Positions 10,764 through 20,452 of a stretch of DNA of 64,000 nucleotides are shown in pieces. A model generated the notes under the pieces. That model was given only the letters and a program-made list of their open reading frames with translations, was not told where the DNA came from and searched no databases. Both the position numbers and the translations under genes were made by a program. Source of the DNA: Brachycybe producta (taxonomy: Eukaryota; Arthropoda; Diplopoda; Playtdesmida; Andrognathidae); the NCBI GenBank assembly GCA_036925085.1, contig JAUPFP010000049.1, positions 1 to 64,000 on the forward strand, read 5' to 3'. The number at the start of each line of letters is the position of its first letter. Within the stretch, counting starts at the first letter, position 1.

Positions 10764-12655
10764 AACCTCCTCCGGTACAGACAGCGATGCCACGGAGGCT
10801 TCGGCGCGGAGTGGAGTGACTCCGGCACCAAAGCCACCGTCCGTTTCTTCGCAGGAGTCTACCGACTCCGAGGGAGATGACCCCCCACCTCCTCGGTATA
10901 ATCTCCGTCCGCGGAGACCGAGGGTGTTTGAGGTGAGTGGGTACGACCCTCGGATAGGGAGTATCCGGTTGTGGGGTACCCTATGGGTGCCCCTACCGTG
11001 GTGGGGTAGAGCCGGCAGTCCTCTACTGTGGGCGGACGGCTGGGAGAGGCGGCCGGACATTGCGGTGTTTGGGGCCAGCTACGGTTTCGGTAGAAACCCA
11101 GGGCGGCCCATCCCCAGGTGTCTGGTCCAAGGTCCGACCAAATCGGTCCGTGGACGGCGAAATCCGTCCGTGAAAACCTCCATGAAAGCTCCCATTACCG
11201 TCAATATAAGAGAATTGACGGTAAATGTCTCTACTCCTCAGTTCCAGTCTTGGTGTAGGAGAATTCACCGTGTGTCTGCCCCTAAAAAGGCAGACGACGG
11301 TGAAATCTCCAGGGTGACCATGCATGAGGCGGCTGATGATGTTTTAGCCGCTACTGCACGGCCATTAGCCGCTAAGACGGTGAATTTGGCGGCTAGGCGC
11401 CATCTTGTTTGCAAACTAAACAAAAAACGCCGGCCGCACGTAGTTCAAGAAAAATAACCAAAATTCACCGTCAAAGAGGCCACCAAGAGCTGGAAAAAGA
11501 GGGCAACATTGAAAAAGTAAGTCCCTCTAAGGGTATTTCCTTCTCCTGCCTGTTGGCAGTTCTTTTTTCATTGTTAACGGTGTGTTTTACGGTCGTTGAC
11601 CGTATACACACGAGGTGGGTGTGGTTTCGCCGCCATGACTGTTGTCATGGTGGCCAAACCACTGAGGAAAGCACTTTTCCGGCGGGTTCAGCCCGTCCGA
11701 GCGCCGTTTCGCTTGGGAAGGCCCAAGTTCGACGGTGTTTGGGCGGTAGAAGCCCGCCAGGGAGTGGTTTTCACCGATCGAAGGCGGTGAAACACGGTTT
11801 TGACCGTGAATTGCTGACTTTGGACGGTGATAACGGCATTTCGCACGGTAAGTCCGTGCAATGCCCTTTCCAACCGTCGGCACTCGGTGAAAGGGTGTTT
11901 TCACCGTCCGAAGGCCGTCAGCCATGGTTTTTACCGTGGTTTACCGACTTTGGACGGTGGAAACCGCGATTCGCACGGTGAAATCCCGTGGAATACCCTT
12001 TCTACCAGTTCTGAAAGGGGGAAAAGTGGTTTTCACCGTAAGAAGGCGGTAAAACACGGTTTTGACCGTGAATTACCGACTTTGGACGGTGAAAACATGA
12101 ATTCTCACGGTAAAAGTCCGTGGAATTCACTTTTCCATGGTAAAACCTGGTTTTTAATGGTTCTCTCCCTGTTCACTAGGCCCATCACGGAGAAGGAGAA
12201 GGAGGAAGACGACGGGAGTGGCCGACGGGCCCCCTCCCTCAGCCCGCTGCATCCTGGGGATGCAAGGCTGTTGGAGTCGGGATCAGAGGGCTCACCATCA
12301 TCTGGCGGACCGGAAACGGCTGACGCTACCGTGGAATCAGTTGATTCTCCGGTGGCAGAGGCCGTGGAAGGTCCGGGATCTGCCCAGTCGACTCCGACCG
12401 GTGTCGGAGCCTTCTGGGACAGATACCTGCAGTCTCCCACCAGGGATACGGCTGCTACCACCGTTCAGTCGGTGGCGGCGGTAGTTTCCCCGGTTGGTGA
12501 GTCAGCAGAAGCGGGTGTTGACGGTGGGAAGGCGGCTACCAGTGTGGTAACCGCTAGTACCCCGGAACCCGGGTCTCCATCTGTTCGAGACCTCCTAGAT
12601 TGGTCTAGGGTGGTCGAGGACAGTGAGGACGTCTCCTTGGGAGTGTCCTTAGTTA
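10764..12655 (+). other. Element tail, ACCGT-rich, with three diverged 130-bp repeats
   Basis: Downstream of pol the element runs through GC-rich sequence dense in ACCGT/ACGGT. At about 11771, 11901 and 12033 a diverged unit of about 130 bp recurs: TCACCG...GAAGGC.GT, then GACTTTGGACGGTG, then TCGCACGGT or TCTCACGGT, then AAG.CCGTG. Short open frames here (Ser/Thr/Glu/Asp-rich, 12180-12780) are of unknown status. I see no envelope-like protein. Confidence 0.6.
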
Positions 12656-14285
12656 TTGACACGGAGATGGAGGTCGAAACCACCGTTGATTCGGTGGTTA
12701 ACGCCTCAAGGCAGTGGCGGAGCCGCAACGCCTCTTCAGAGGGCTCTTCGGAGTCTGATGGGAGTAGTTCGGGGCTCCGAGGGTAAACCGTCTGGGACGG
12801 GATCCCCCGGAGTTCTTCCCGCCAATCCTATGTCTTTGGAGGCCGTGGCTGTGTCCTTGGCCGAAGAAGAAGACCCGTTGGATCGGTTGTATGAAGCTAG
12901 ACGGGACATGGTCCAGGAAGGTGGCTTCCTGGTCGGGGACCATCGGTGCTTCGTCGGGGAGTTTCCGACCGTGCAGGTGAAGAAGGACGGCGCGAAGAAG
13001 CGCAAGAAAAAGTCCAGAGCCGCACGGATCACTGCCAGAGCCAAGGCTCTCGCAGAGAGAGAGGCTCTGCTCAAAGCTAAGGAGGAGGCGTTGAAGAAGT
13101 TCACGCCTGCTGTGGGGTTTCGAGCGGAAACTGTCGCCCGCCCTGAAGGTTGTTCAGGGGCTGCTTGGCCAGAGAAGCCGGTTGCTGGATCGGGTCCGCC
13201 CGAGGCAGTAGCTGGCCACTCCGGCTGGCGGTCGGACAACCCGAAGAGGGACCGGCGAGCGGAGAAGAAGGCTACCCAGCCTCCAGTACCCGCTCCCGGT
13301 AAAACGGGGAAATCTGTGAGTGGTGGTGGTGGCAAGGAACAAAAGAGGTCCCGCCCTCACACCCCACCAGTGGCTGAAAGCTCGAGAGGTAAGAAGGCCA
13401 GGTCCTCAGGTCGAGGAAAGGCCTCCAAACCTCGGAAGCCCAAGAGCTTGGAGGACAAGCTCAAACGGCTTCAAGCTCAAGCAGCGAGCCTACACCGACA
13501 GATCGCTCGTGCGGTCGGTACAGGTGAGCGGCAGGAGTTTGAGCGCCGGGCTGCGGAGTTCCCTCCCCTGCAGGGAATGCCCGCCCGGAGTCCGCTCAAA
13601 ACAGGGGACCCTCCTGTCGGTCGTGGTGTCCCGCCGATTGCGAGTGCCACGACCATCGCTGGCCAGAAGCGAATCGCCGAGAGGGAGGCGATGCAGGCTT
13701 CCAGTGCACCAGCCCATGGTGCGGAAGCCAAAGCTACTGGTAGCAAGAGTCAGCCGACTCTTGCACCGAAGGAGAAGTCTCTCCTTCGGGATGGTCGAGG
13801 AAGATTTGTTTCCGGACAGTCATCCTCGGCTGTCACTTCGGCTAAGGGCACTTCTACGAAGAAGAGTACGGCTCCGGCCGGAAAACCTTCGAAGAAGGAG
13901 TCCGAGAAGGCGAAGGGGGCTAACCACCCGCCTAAGCCTGATCGGCCCAGTAAGTCGTCGGGGTCAGTTAAAAATGACCCGACGCATGGTCAACCTTCCT
14001 CTCACGGGAAGAAAAAGAAAAAGAAGGACCGAAAGAGGTCCAAGCGTGAGAGGAAGGGGAGTCCGACACCCTCCAGTAGTAGGCGCCAGGGAGCCGAAAC
14101 TGGAGGCGTCGTGGCGGAAAAGGAGGAGTCCCGGCGTGCTCAGGCAAGCACGCCGGCCGGGAGTCAACCGGTCCATACCCGTCCCGTTGAGGCGGTGCGG
14201 ATGGATGGTAAGTCGATGCGCGACGTTTTGGTCGGCACGCCTCCAGGTCCTCAAGGTCCACACCTCCGGTCCGGCGGGATGTTAC
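12656..14285 (+). CDS. Extra basic ORF at the 3' end of the Ty3-type element (fossil)
   Basis: A long open frame on the same strand as pol encodes a Lys/Arg/Ser/Ala-rich protein. It has an alpha-helical basic stretch (REALLKAKEEALKKF), a coiled-coil-like segment (LEDKLKRLQAQAASLHRQI) and a poly-basic patch (GKKKKKKDRKRSKRERKG). The composition suggests a nucleic-acid-binding, intrinsically disordered protein. I do not recognise the family. It occupies the position where some Ty3-type elements carry env or accessory genes, but no signal peptide or membrane segment is visible. The frame runs past the element edge into STAG exon sequence by chance. Confidence 0.5.
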
Positions 14286-14290
14286 AATTA

Positions 14291-15887
14291 TTGTATATGC
14301 AGTGTACGTCACTTGGAACAAGAAGTAATATCCTAAATCTATGTTTTTTTCTTGAATCATATGTTATTTGAAGTTTCTTTACTATTTTGTCTCCATTAGG
14401 CGTTTATAGTGCTTTGTGATCTATTACGTTTCATTAAACAACACGGATCTACCCCGGAAATGAGTAGTCTCATTTTAATATCAAATAGGAGGCTCATTAT
14501 GGTGCTAAAAGAATTTTTACAAACCAAAGTATTCACCAAGAATAAAGATGGTCCAGTTCAAATTCGTTGTAGTGTTATCTGATATACACGGTACTATCAT
14601 AATCGTTTCTGTGGTTTTTATGTAGGCAATCAAGACGAATGCACAAAAAGGGAAGAGTTGCTTAAACGCCGTAATTACATGACATCTTTCTGTCAGCTGG
14701 TTGTCGGTAACGTTGTCAGTGTTGGTGTTGCTTCCGAAATCTTGAAGGATTATGGGAAAGTACGAAATTTTTTATTTAATAAAAAGTGTATTTTTTTTAA
14801 AAAAAATGAAAATACTTTAAATATCACTAACGTTTGTAGTTTATGAAACACTGGATTTTTTTGTAAGGTTTCTTTTGTAAAAAGTTGACATGAAATTTTC
14901 TAAACTTTCTCAAAACCATAAAGGAGAATTTAATTGTGGAGCCACCTGAAGAAAAATTGCAGTGTTAACTTTTTCTTTTTGCAGTTCTACAATTACTGTG
15001 ATATCATCAAGAAGACTTTTGACAAAGTTCCTGAAATGAGGCTTCACATTGAGGCCGCTTCTGACGACACCAAGGCTGCCGAGGCCTCCAACGAAGCCGA
15101 GGCCGCCAACGAAGCCGAGGCCGCCAATGAAGCCGAGGCCGCAATGAAGCCGAGGCCGCCAATGAAGCCGAGGCCGCCAATGAGGCCTCTGCCGATGAAG
15201 CTGTAGTCACCATCTCTGCCGATGAAGCTGTAGTCACCATCTCTGCCGATGAAGCTGTAGTCACCATCTCTGACGATGAAGCTGTAGTCACCATCTCTGA
15301 CGATGAAGCTGAGGCCACCATCTCTGACGATGAAGCTGTAGTCACCATCTCTGACGATGAAGCTGTAGTCACCATCTCTGACGATGAAGCTGTAGTCACC
15401 ATCTCTGACGATGAAGCTGAGGCCACCATCTCTGACGATGAAGCTGAGGCCACCATCTCTGACGATGAAGCTGAGGCCACCATCTCTGACGATGAAGCTG
15501 AGGCCACCATCTCTGACGATGAAGCTGAGGCCGCCAATGAGGCCGAGGCTGCCAATGAGACCAAGGCCACCATGGATAAAAAGGCTGCTGCTGCCACCAA
15601 CACCGAAGCCACTGCTGTCAATGCTGGTAATCAGGCTGTGGCTGCCAATGATAACACCACGGTCACAAACCATCGGAGACCGCAACCAGTAATTACCATT
15701 AGTATTGTAGAAATTTTTGAAATATAAATTAATATTTCATAATGTGTCTAATTGTGTGAATTGAACAGAAAGGCAGAAATGGACAATTTATAAGGGATTG
15801 TACTGCTCCCAATTATAATACTAAAGACAGCAAGGCTGATAGACATAGGAAGCAACTGGCTTCTCTGAGATTAAAACGCATGCAAAA
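14291..15887 (+). CDS. STAG: STAG downstream exons, copy 1
   Basis: Pieces: 14291-14324 (end of the interrupted exon), 14400-14550 (AFIVLCDLLRFIKQHG), 14626-14759 (RRNYMTSFCQLVVGNVV to LKDYGK), about 14985-15660 (FYNYCDIIKKTFDKVPEM, then the repeat tail), and 15769-15887 (NGQFIRDCTAPNY, then a basic segment). Splice phases match (G|GC at 14550/14626 and AAA|TTC at 14759/14985). In this copy the tail loses one base near 15141 relative to copy 2, so the Glu/Ala stretch shifts frame and stops at about 15206. Copy 1 also has no normal terminal exon, because the duplication joint falls inside it. Confidence 0.75.
15187..15540 (+). repeat. 27-bp coding minisatellite, copy 1
   Basis: Tandem 27-bp units encode AVVTISDDE or AEATISDDE (early units have ADE). 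They are flanked by 15-18 bp units encoding EAEAAN. The repeats stay open in several frames on both strands, which yields spurious antisense frames. See the copy 2 entry for the in-frame version. Confidence 0.9.
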
Positions 15888-16222
15888 GTAAGGACCTTGT
15901 TAACACTTACCGTTTGTCGAATTAAATATAAAAGGTATGTCATGGTTAAGAAAACACATTTACTTTGATAATCGGTTATATTCCATTAAAATGCCTTCAA
16001 GAGGAGTGAAAGAATGACTCAATAGCCCCTACAACTGTACTTATCTGGCAGATCTATTTTTCTGTTGGGTTGCCTAGCGAAAAAATAACTATCCAACAGA
16101 GAAAGTTTCCTATTCATGGCTTTTTTGCATCTTTTTTCCCCTGATAGAATTTGCTTTAATTTGGCGATACAAAGCGAGTTATTGCTCGTATCTATAGTGA
16201 TTGGCAAGGTCACTAATTCTAT

Positions 16223-16306
16223 CAACCCGGGAGGACTAGACCATTGTACCGTGGCCCAGAAGCTCAACCCGGGAGGACTAGACCATTGTACCTTGGCCCA
16301 GAAGCT
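16223..16306. repeat. 42-bp tandem pair in the STAG 3' intron (also at 19642-19725)
   Basis: Two adjacent copies of a 42-bp unit (CAACCCGGGAGGACTAGACC...) differ at one base. The pair is carried in both segmental-duplication copies. The rest of the intron 15888-16403 shows nothing else. Confidence 0.85.
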
Positions 16307-16403
16307 CAACCCAAAATACAGAGCATGGCCATAAAAAAGACCCAACAATAAATGGCACTCAATAAAAATAAAAGTGGTAGGCCCAAAACGTCTCACCCCC
16401 TTC

Positions 16404-19400
16404 CGCCTGCTGTGGGGTTTCGAGCGGAAACTGTCGCCCGCCCTGAAGGTTGTTCAGGGGCTGCTTGGCCAGAGAAGCCGGTTGCTGGATCGGGTCCGCC
16501 CGAGGCAGTAGATGGCCACTCCGGCTGGCGGTCGGACAACCCGAAGAGGGACCGGCGAGCGGAGAAGAAGGCTACCAAGCCTCCAGTACCTGCTCCCGGT
16601 AAAACGGGGAAATCTGTGAGTGGTGGTGGTGGCAAGGGACAAAAGAGGTCCCGCCCTCACACCCCACCAGTGGCTGAAAGCTCGAGAGGTAAGAAGGCCA
16701 GGTCCTCAGGTCGAGGAAAGGCCTCCGAACCTCGGAAGCCCAAGAGCTTGGAGGACAAGCTCAAACGGCTTCAAGCTCAAGCAGCGAGCCTACACCGACA
16801 GATCGCTCGTGCGGTCGGTGCAGGTGAGCGGCAGGAGTTTGAGCGCCGGGCTGCGGAGTTCCCTCCCCTGCAGGGAATGCCCGCCCGGAGTCCGCTCAAA
16901 ACAGGGGAACTTCCTGTCGGTCGTGGTGTCCCGCCGATTGCGAGTGCCACGACCATCGCTGGCCAGAAGCGAATCGCCAAGAGGGAGGCGATGCAGGCTT
17001 CCAGTGCACCAGCCCATGGTGCGGAAGCCAAAGCTACTGGTAGCAAGAGTCAGCCGACTCTTGCACCGAAGGAGAAGTCTCTCCTTCGGGATGGTCGAGG
17101 AAGATTTGTTTCCGGACAGTCATCCTCGGCTGTCACTTCGGCTAAGGGCACTTCTACGAAGAAGAGTACGGCTCCGGCCGGAAAACCTTCGAAGAAGGAG
17201 TCCGAGAAGGCGAAGGGGGCTAACCACCCGCCTAAGCCTGATCGGCCCAGTAAGTCGTCGGGGTCAGTTAAGTCTGACCCGACGCATGGTCAACCTTCCT
17301 CTCACGGGAAGAAAAAGAAAAAGAAGGACCGAAAGAGGTCCAAGCGTGAGAGGAAGGGGAGTCCGACACCCTCCAGTAGTAGGCGCCAGGGAGCCGAAAC
17401 TGGAGGCGTCGTGGCGGAAAAGGAGGAGTCCCGGCGTGCTCAAGCAAGCACGCCGGCCGGGAGTCAACCGGTCCATACCCATCCCGTTGAGGCGGTGCGG
17501 ATGGATGGTAGGTCGATGCGCGACGTTTTGGTCGGCACGCCTCCAGGTCCTCCAGGTCCACGCCTCCGGTCCGGCGGGACGTTACAATTATTGTATATGC
17601 AGTGTACGTCACTTGGAACAAGAAGTAATATCCTAAATCTATGTTTTTTTCTTGAATCATATGTTATTTGAAGTTTCTTTACTATTTTGTCTCCATTAGG
17701 CGTTTATAGTGCTTTGTGATCTATTACGTTTCATTAAACAACACGGATCTACCCCGGAAATGAGTAGTCTCATTTTAATATCAAATAGGAGGCTCATTAT
17801 GGTGCTAAAAGAATTTTTACAAACCAAAGTATTCACCAAGAATAAAGATGGTCCAGTTCAAATTCGTTGTAGTGTTATCTGATATACACGGTACTATCAT
17901 AATCGTTTCTGTGGTTTTTATGTAGGCAATCAAGACGAATGCACAAAAAGGGAAGAGTTGCTTAAACGCCGTAATTACATGACATCTTTCTGTCAGCTGG
18001 TTGTCGGTAACGTTGTCAGTGTTGGTGTTGCTTCCGAAATCTTGAAGGATTATGGGAAAGTACGAAATTTTTTATTTAATAAAAAGTGTATTTTTTTTAA
18101 AAAAAATGAAAATACTTTAAATATCACTAATGTTTGTAGTTTATGAAACACTGGATTTTTTTGTAAGGTTTCTTTTGTAAAAAGTTGACATGAAATTTTC
18201 TAAACTTTCTCAAAACCATAAAGGAGAATTTAATTGTGGAGCCACCTGAAGAAAGATTGCAGTGTTAACTTTTTCTTTTTGCAGTTCTACAATTACTGTG
18301 ATATCATCAAGAAGACTTTTGACAAAGTTCCTGAAATGAGGCTTCACATTGAGGCCGCTTCTGACGACACCAAGGCTGCCGAGGCCTCCAATGAAGCCGA
18401 GGCCGCCAATGAAGCCGAGGCCGCCAATGAAGCCGAGGCCGCCAATGAAGCCGAGGCCGCCAATGAGGCCTCTGCCGATAAAGCTGTAGTCACCATCTCT
18501 GCCGATGAAGCTGTAGTCACCATCTCTGCCGATGAAGCTGTAGTCACCATCTCTGACGATGAAGCTGTAGTCACCATCTCTGCCGATGAAGCTGTAGTCA
18601 CCATCTCTGACGATGAAGCTGTAGTCACCATCTCTGACGATGAAGCTGTAGTCACCATCTCTGACGATGAAGCTGTAGTCACCATCTCTGACGATGAAGC
18701 TGTAGTCACCATCTCTGACGATGAAGCTGAGGCCACCATCTCTGACGATGAAGCTGAGGCCACCATCTCTGACGATGAAGCTGAGGCCACCATCTCTGAC
18801 GATGAAGCTGTAGTCACCATCTCTGACGATGAAGCTGTAGTCACCATCTCTGACGATGAAGCTGAGGCCACCATCTCTGACGATGAAGCTGAGGCCACCA
18901 TCTCTGACGATGAAGCTGAGGCCACCATCTCTGACGATGAAGCTGAGGCCGCCAATGAGGCCGAGGCTGCCAATGAGACCAAGGCCACCATGGATAAAAA
19001 GGCTGCTGCTGCCACCAACACCGAAGCCACTGCTGTCAATGCTGGTAATCAGGCTGTGGCTGCCAATGATAACACCACGGTCACAAACCATCGGAGACCG
19101 CAACCAGTAATTACCATTAGTATTGTAGAAATTTTTGAAATATAAATTAATATTTCATAATGTGTCTAATTGTGTGAATTGAACAGAAAGGCAGAAATGG
19201 ACAATTTATAAGGGATTGTACTGCTCCCAATTATAATCCTAAAGACAGCAAGGCTGATAGACATAGGAAGCAACTGGCTTCTCTGAGATTAAAACGCATG
19301 CAAAAGTAAGGACCTTGTTAACACTTACCGTTTGTCGAATTAAATATAAAAGGTATGTCATGGTTAAGAAAACACATTTATTTTGATAATCGGTTATATT

Positions 19401-19823
19401 CCATTAAAATGCCTTCAAGAGGAGTGAAAGAATGACTCAATAGCCCCTACAACTGTACTTATCTGGCAGATCTATTTTTCTGTTGGGTTGCCTAGCGAAA
19501 AAATAACTATCCAACAGAGAAAGTTTCCTATTCATGGCTTTTTTGCATCTTTTTTCCCCTGATAGAATTTGCTTTAATTTGGCGATACAAAGCGAGTTAT
19601 TGCTCGTATCTATAGTGATTGGCAAGGTCACTAATTCTATCAACCCGGGAGGACTAGACCATTGTACCGTGGCCCAGAAGCTCAACCCGGGAGGACTAGA
19701 CCATTGTACCTTGGCCCAGAAGCTCAACCCAAAATACAGAGCATGGCCATAAAAAAGACCCAACAATAAATGGCACTCAATAAAAATAAAAGTGGTAGGC
19801 CCAAAACGTCTCACCCCCTTCCG
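16404..19823 (+). repeat. Tandem segmental duplication, copy 2
   Basis: The second copy of the 13104-16403 unit is about 120 bp longer, mainly because of extra 27-bp tail repeats. By eye the element-derived part (first about 1.2 kb) differs from copy 1 at roughly 19 sites, whereas about 1.6 kb of non-repeat host sequence differs at only about 4-5. At its left edge the copy 1 terminal STAG exon runs directly into element sequence. At its right edge the original sequence resumes with AATAAGCAGG. Confidence 0.95.
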
Positions 19824-19892
19824 AATAAGCAGGAAGTACACCTTCTCAAGAAATCTTTAAGAGGCCATCTAGAGCGTCGTAGCCGTGAGTAG
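17591..19892 (+). CDS. STAG: STAG downstream exons, copy 2, with terminal exon
   Basis: Pieces: 17591-17624, 17700-17850, 17926-18059, about 18285-19079, 19187-19305 and terminal exon 19793-19892. The tail exon is open here: FYNYCDIIKKTFDKVPEM, a Glu/Ala-rich stretch, 17 nine-residue repeats, an Ala/Asn/Thr-rich stretch, then a basic end (RHRKQLASLRLKRM ... HLLKKSLRGHLERRSRE-stop). Joining the last two exons completes an AA|T codon. Vertebrate SA proteins instead continue for several hundred residues after this point. No promoter is seen for this copy, so it would be made only by read-through from upstream, or not at all. Confidence 0.65.
18472..18950 (+). repeat. 27-bp coding minisatellite, copy 2 (17 units)
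   Basis: Seventeen 9-codon units: eleven of the AVVTIS-(A/D)DE type and six AEATISDDE, arranged in blocks (9 + 3 + 2 + 3). Each SDDE fits the acidic casein kinase 2 consensus S-x-x-E/D. Block structure indicates unequal exchange. The repeats are in frame with the STAG exon. Confidence 0.9.
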
Positions 19893-20452
19893 GCCAATGT
19901 TTTCATTTTTCGCCATCAGTGGCGTCTTAAAGTTGAGTGCATAGAGGCCCATTTTAGATGAATATGAGCGGCAAAATTTCAAAGTCCAAATACATATTTT
20001 TACTTGCTTCTGTTCAACTTCGCCAAAACTTATTTAAAACACTTACTTTAAGTTGCATTAAACTCTTAAATATATACTAATAAAAGTGTGCTATATTTTA
20101 AGAATTAATGGTCAATATTTATATTTTTAAAATACATCCAAAGTTGGTAGATTTAAAAATCATATATATAGTTGCTGTCTTTACATCTGTTCATCTTTTC
20201 GCGTGAGTGTTGTAATGGGTAGAAAAAAATTCAGTAAGTAGTTCTATTTGTTATCTTGATTGTTTGATACTTTTTATAGCTTAATTATTACTAATTAATT
20301 TTCTCTAGGATTAAAAACGTTGACAAACAAGTTGACGATAGCTTGAGGCCTGGTTAGAGATTAGATGACGTCAAATGATAAAAAAAAATACTATTTCGTT
20401 TGTAACTCAGTCGCCATTTTGTTTTCTCTATTCACTACAGGCTATTACACTT
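19893..20452. other. AT-rich spacer, no gene recognised
   Basis: No open frame of note. A tiny candidate first exon, ATGGGTAGAAAAAAATTCAG near 20215 (MGRKKF), is followed by splice-like sites but by no supported continuation. Confidence 0.5.

Larger units (their letters stand above)
3940..14286 (+). mobile_element. Ty3/Gypsy-type LTR retroelement (fossil) inside STAG
   Basis: Parts in order: an LTR of about 796 bp (TG...ACA), a primer-binding-like site, a leader rich in ACCGT/ACGGT, gag with a CCHC knuckle, then pol in the order protease, reverse transcriptase, RNase H, integrase, then a long tail with an extra basic open frame. The integrase-last order defines Ty3/Gypsy. The flanks share ATTA (AATTA if the adjoining A is counted), a target duplication. 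Only one LTR-length repeat is visible; the distal edge repeats about the last 23 bases of the LTR (CGGTCCGGCGGGA.GTTACA). It is more GC-rich than the host sequence around it. Coding parts are long and largely preserved, so the insertion is fairly young. It is broken, with about two or three interruptions in gag-pol. Part of it was later duplicated with STAG. Confidence 0.92.
13104..16403 (+). repeat. Tandem segmental duplication, copy 1
   Basis: A 3300-bp unit that begins inside the element's extra ORF and ends inside the STAG terminal exon (CACCCCCTTCCG). It is directly followed by copy 2. Up to the repeat tail, bases are offset by exactly 3300 between copies. The join carries a CG microhomology. 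This copy has fewer tail repeats than copy 2. Confidence 0.95.
486..19892 (+). pseudogene. STAG: Cohesin subunit STAG/SA-like gene, disrupted
   Basis: STAG/SA proteins are HEAT-repeat subunits that bind the RAD21 kleisin in the nuclear cohesin ring. The exons align by eye and in order with vertebrate STAG1/2. Landmarks are RLACISEIGVWL, VRLKCLQALHSLY, YLVDSL...KDWDCMSQLLLEEP, VLEACAKAYEALRSEEF, the LKVFCSVIHNY block, AFIVLCDLLRF, and RRNYMTSFCQLVV...DYGK. Upstream exons (N-terminus) lie outside the window. Three things argue against a working copy: an in-frame TGA at 962-964 where the family continues; an LTR element inside the exon that starts at 3706; and a tandem duplication of everything 3' of the insertion. 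The C-terminal half of the usual SA protein is absent; instead there is a repeat tail and a short basic end (stop at 19890-19892). It could be a dead paralogue or a disrupted allele of the only gene. Family assignment is firm; the state of the gene is inferred. Confidence 0.85.

Noticed and set aside
13320-14336. Arg-rich 338-codon frame (and its copy at 16620-17636)
   Set aside because: It is an alternative frame of the element's basic ORF. Arg richness follows from reading Lys/Ser/Gly-rich GC-biased DNA one base off.
15007-15685. Antisense open frames over the STAG tail repeats (ASASSSEMV and GGLSFIVRD types)
   Set aside because: The 27-bp repeat is open in several frames. Only the + frame joins in phase to conserved STAG exons.
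20215-20235. Micro-exon starting MGRKKF
   Set aside because: No supported downstream exon; the following sequence is satellite.
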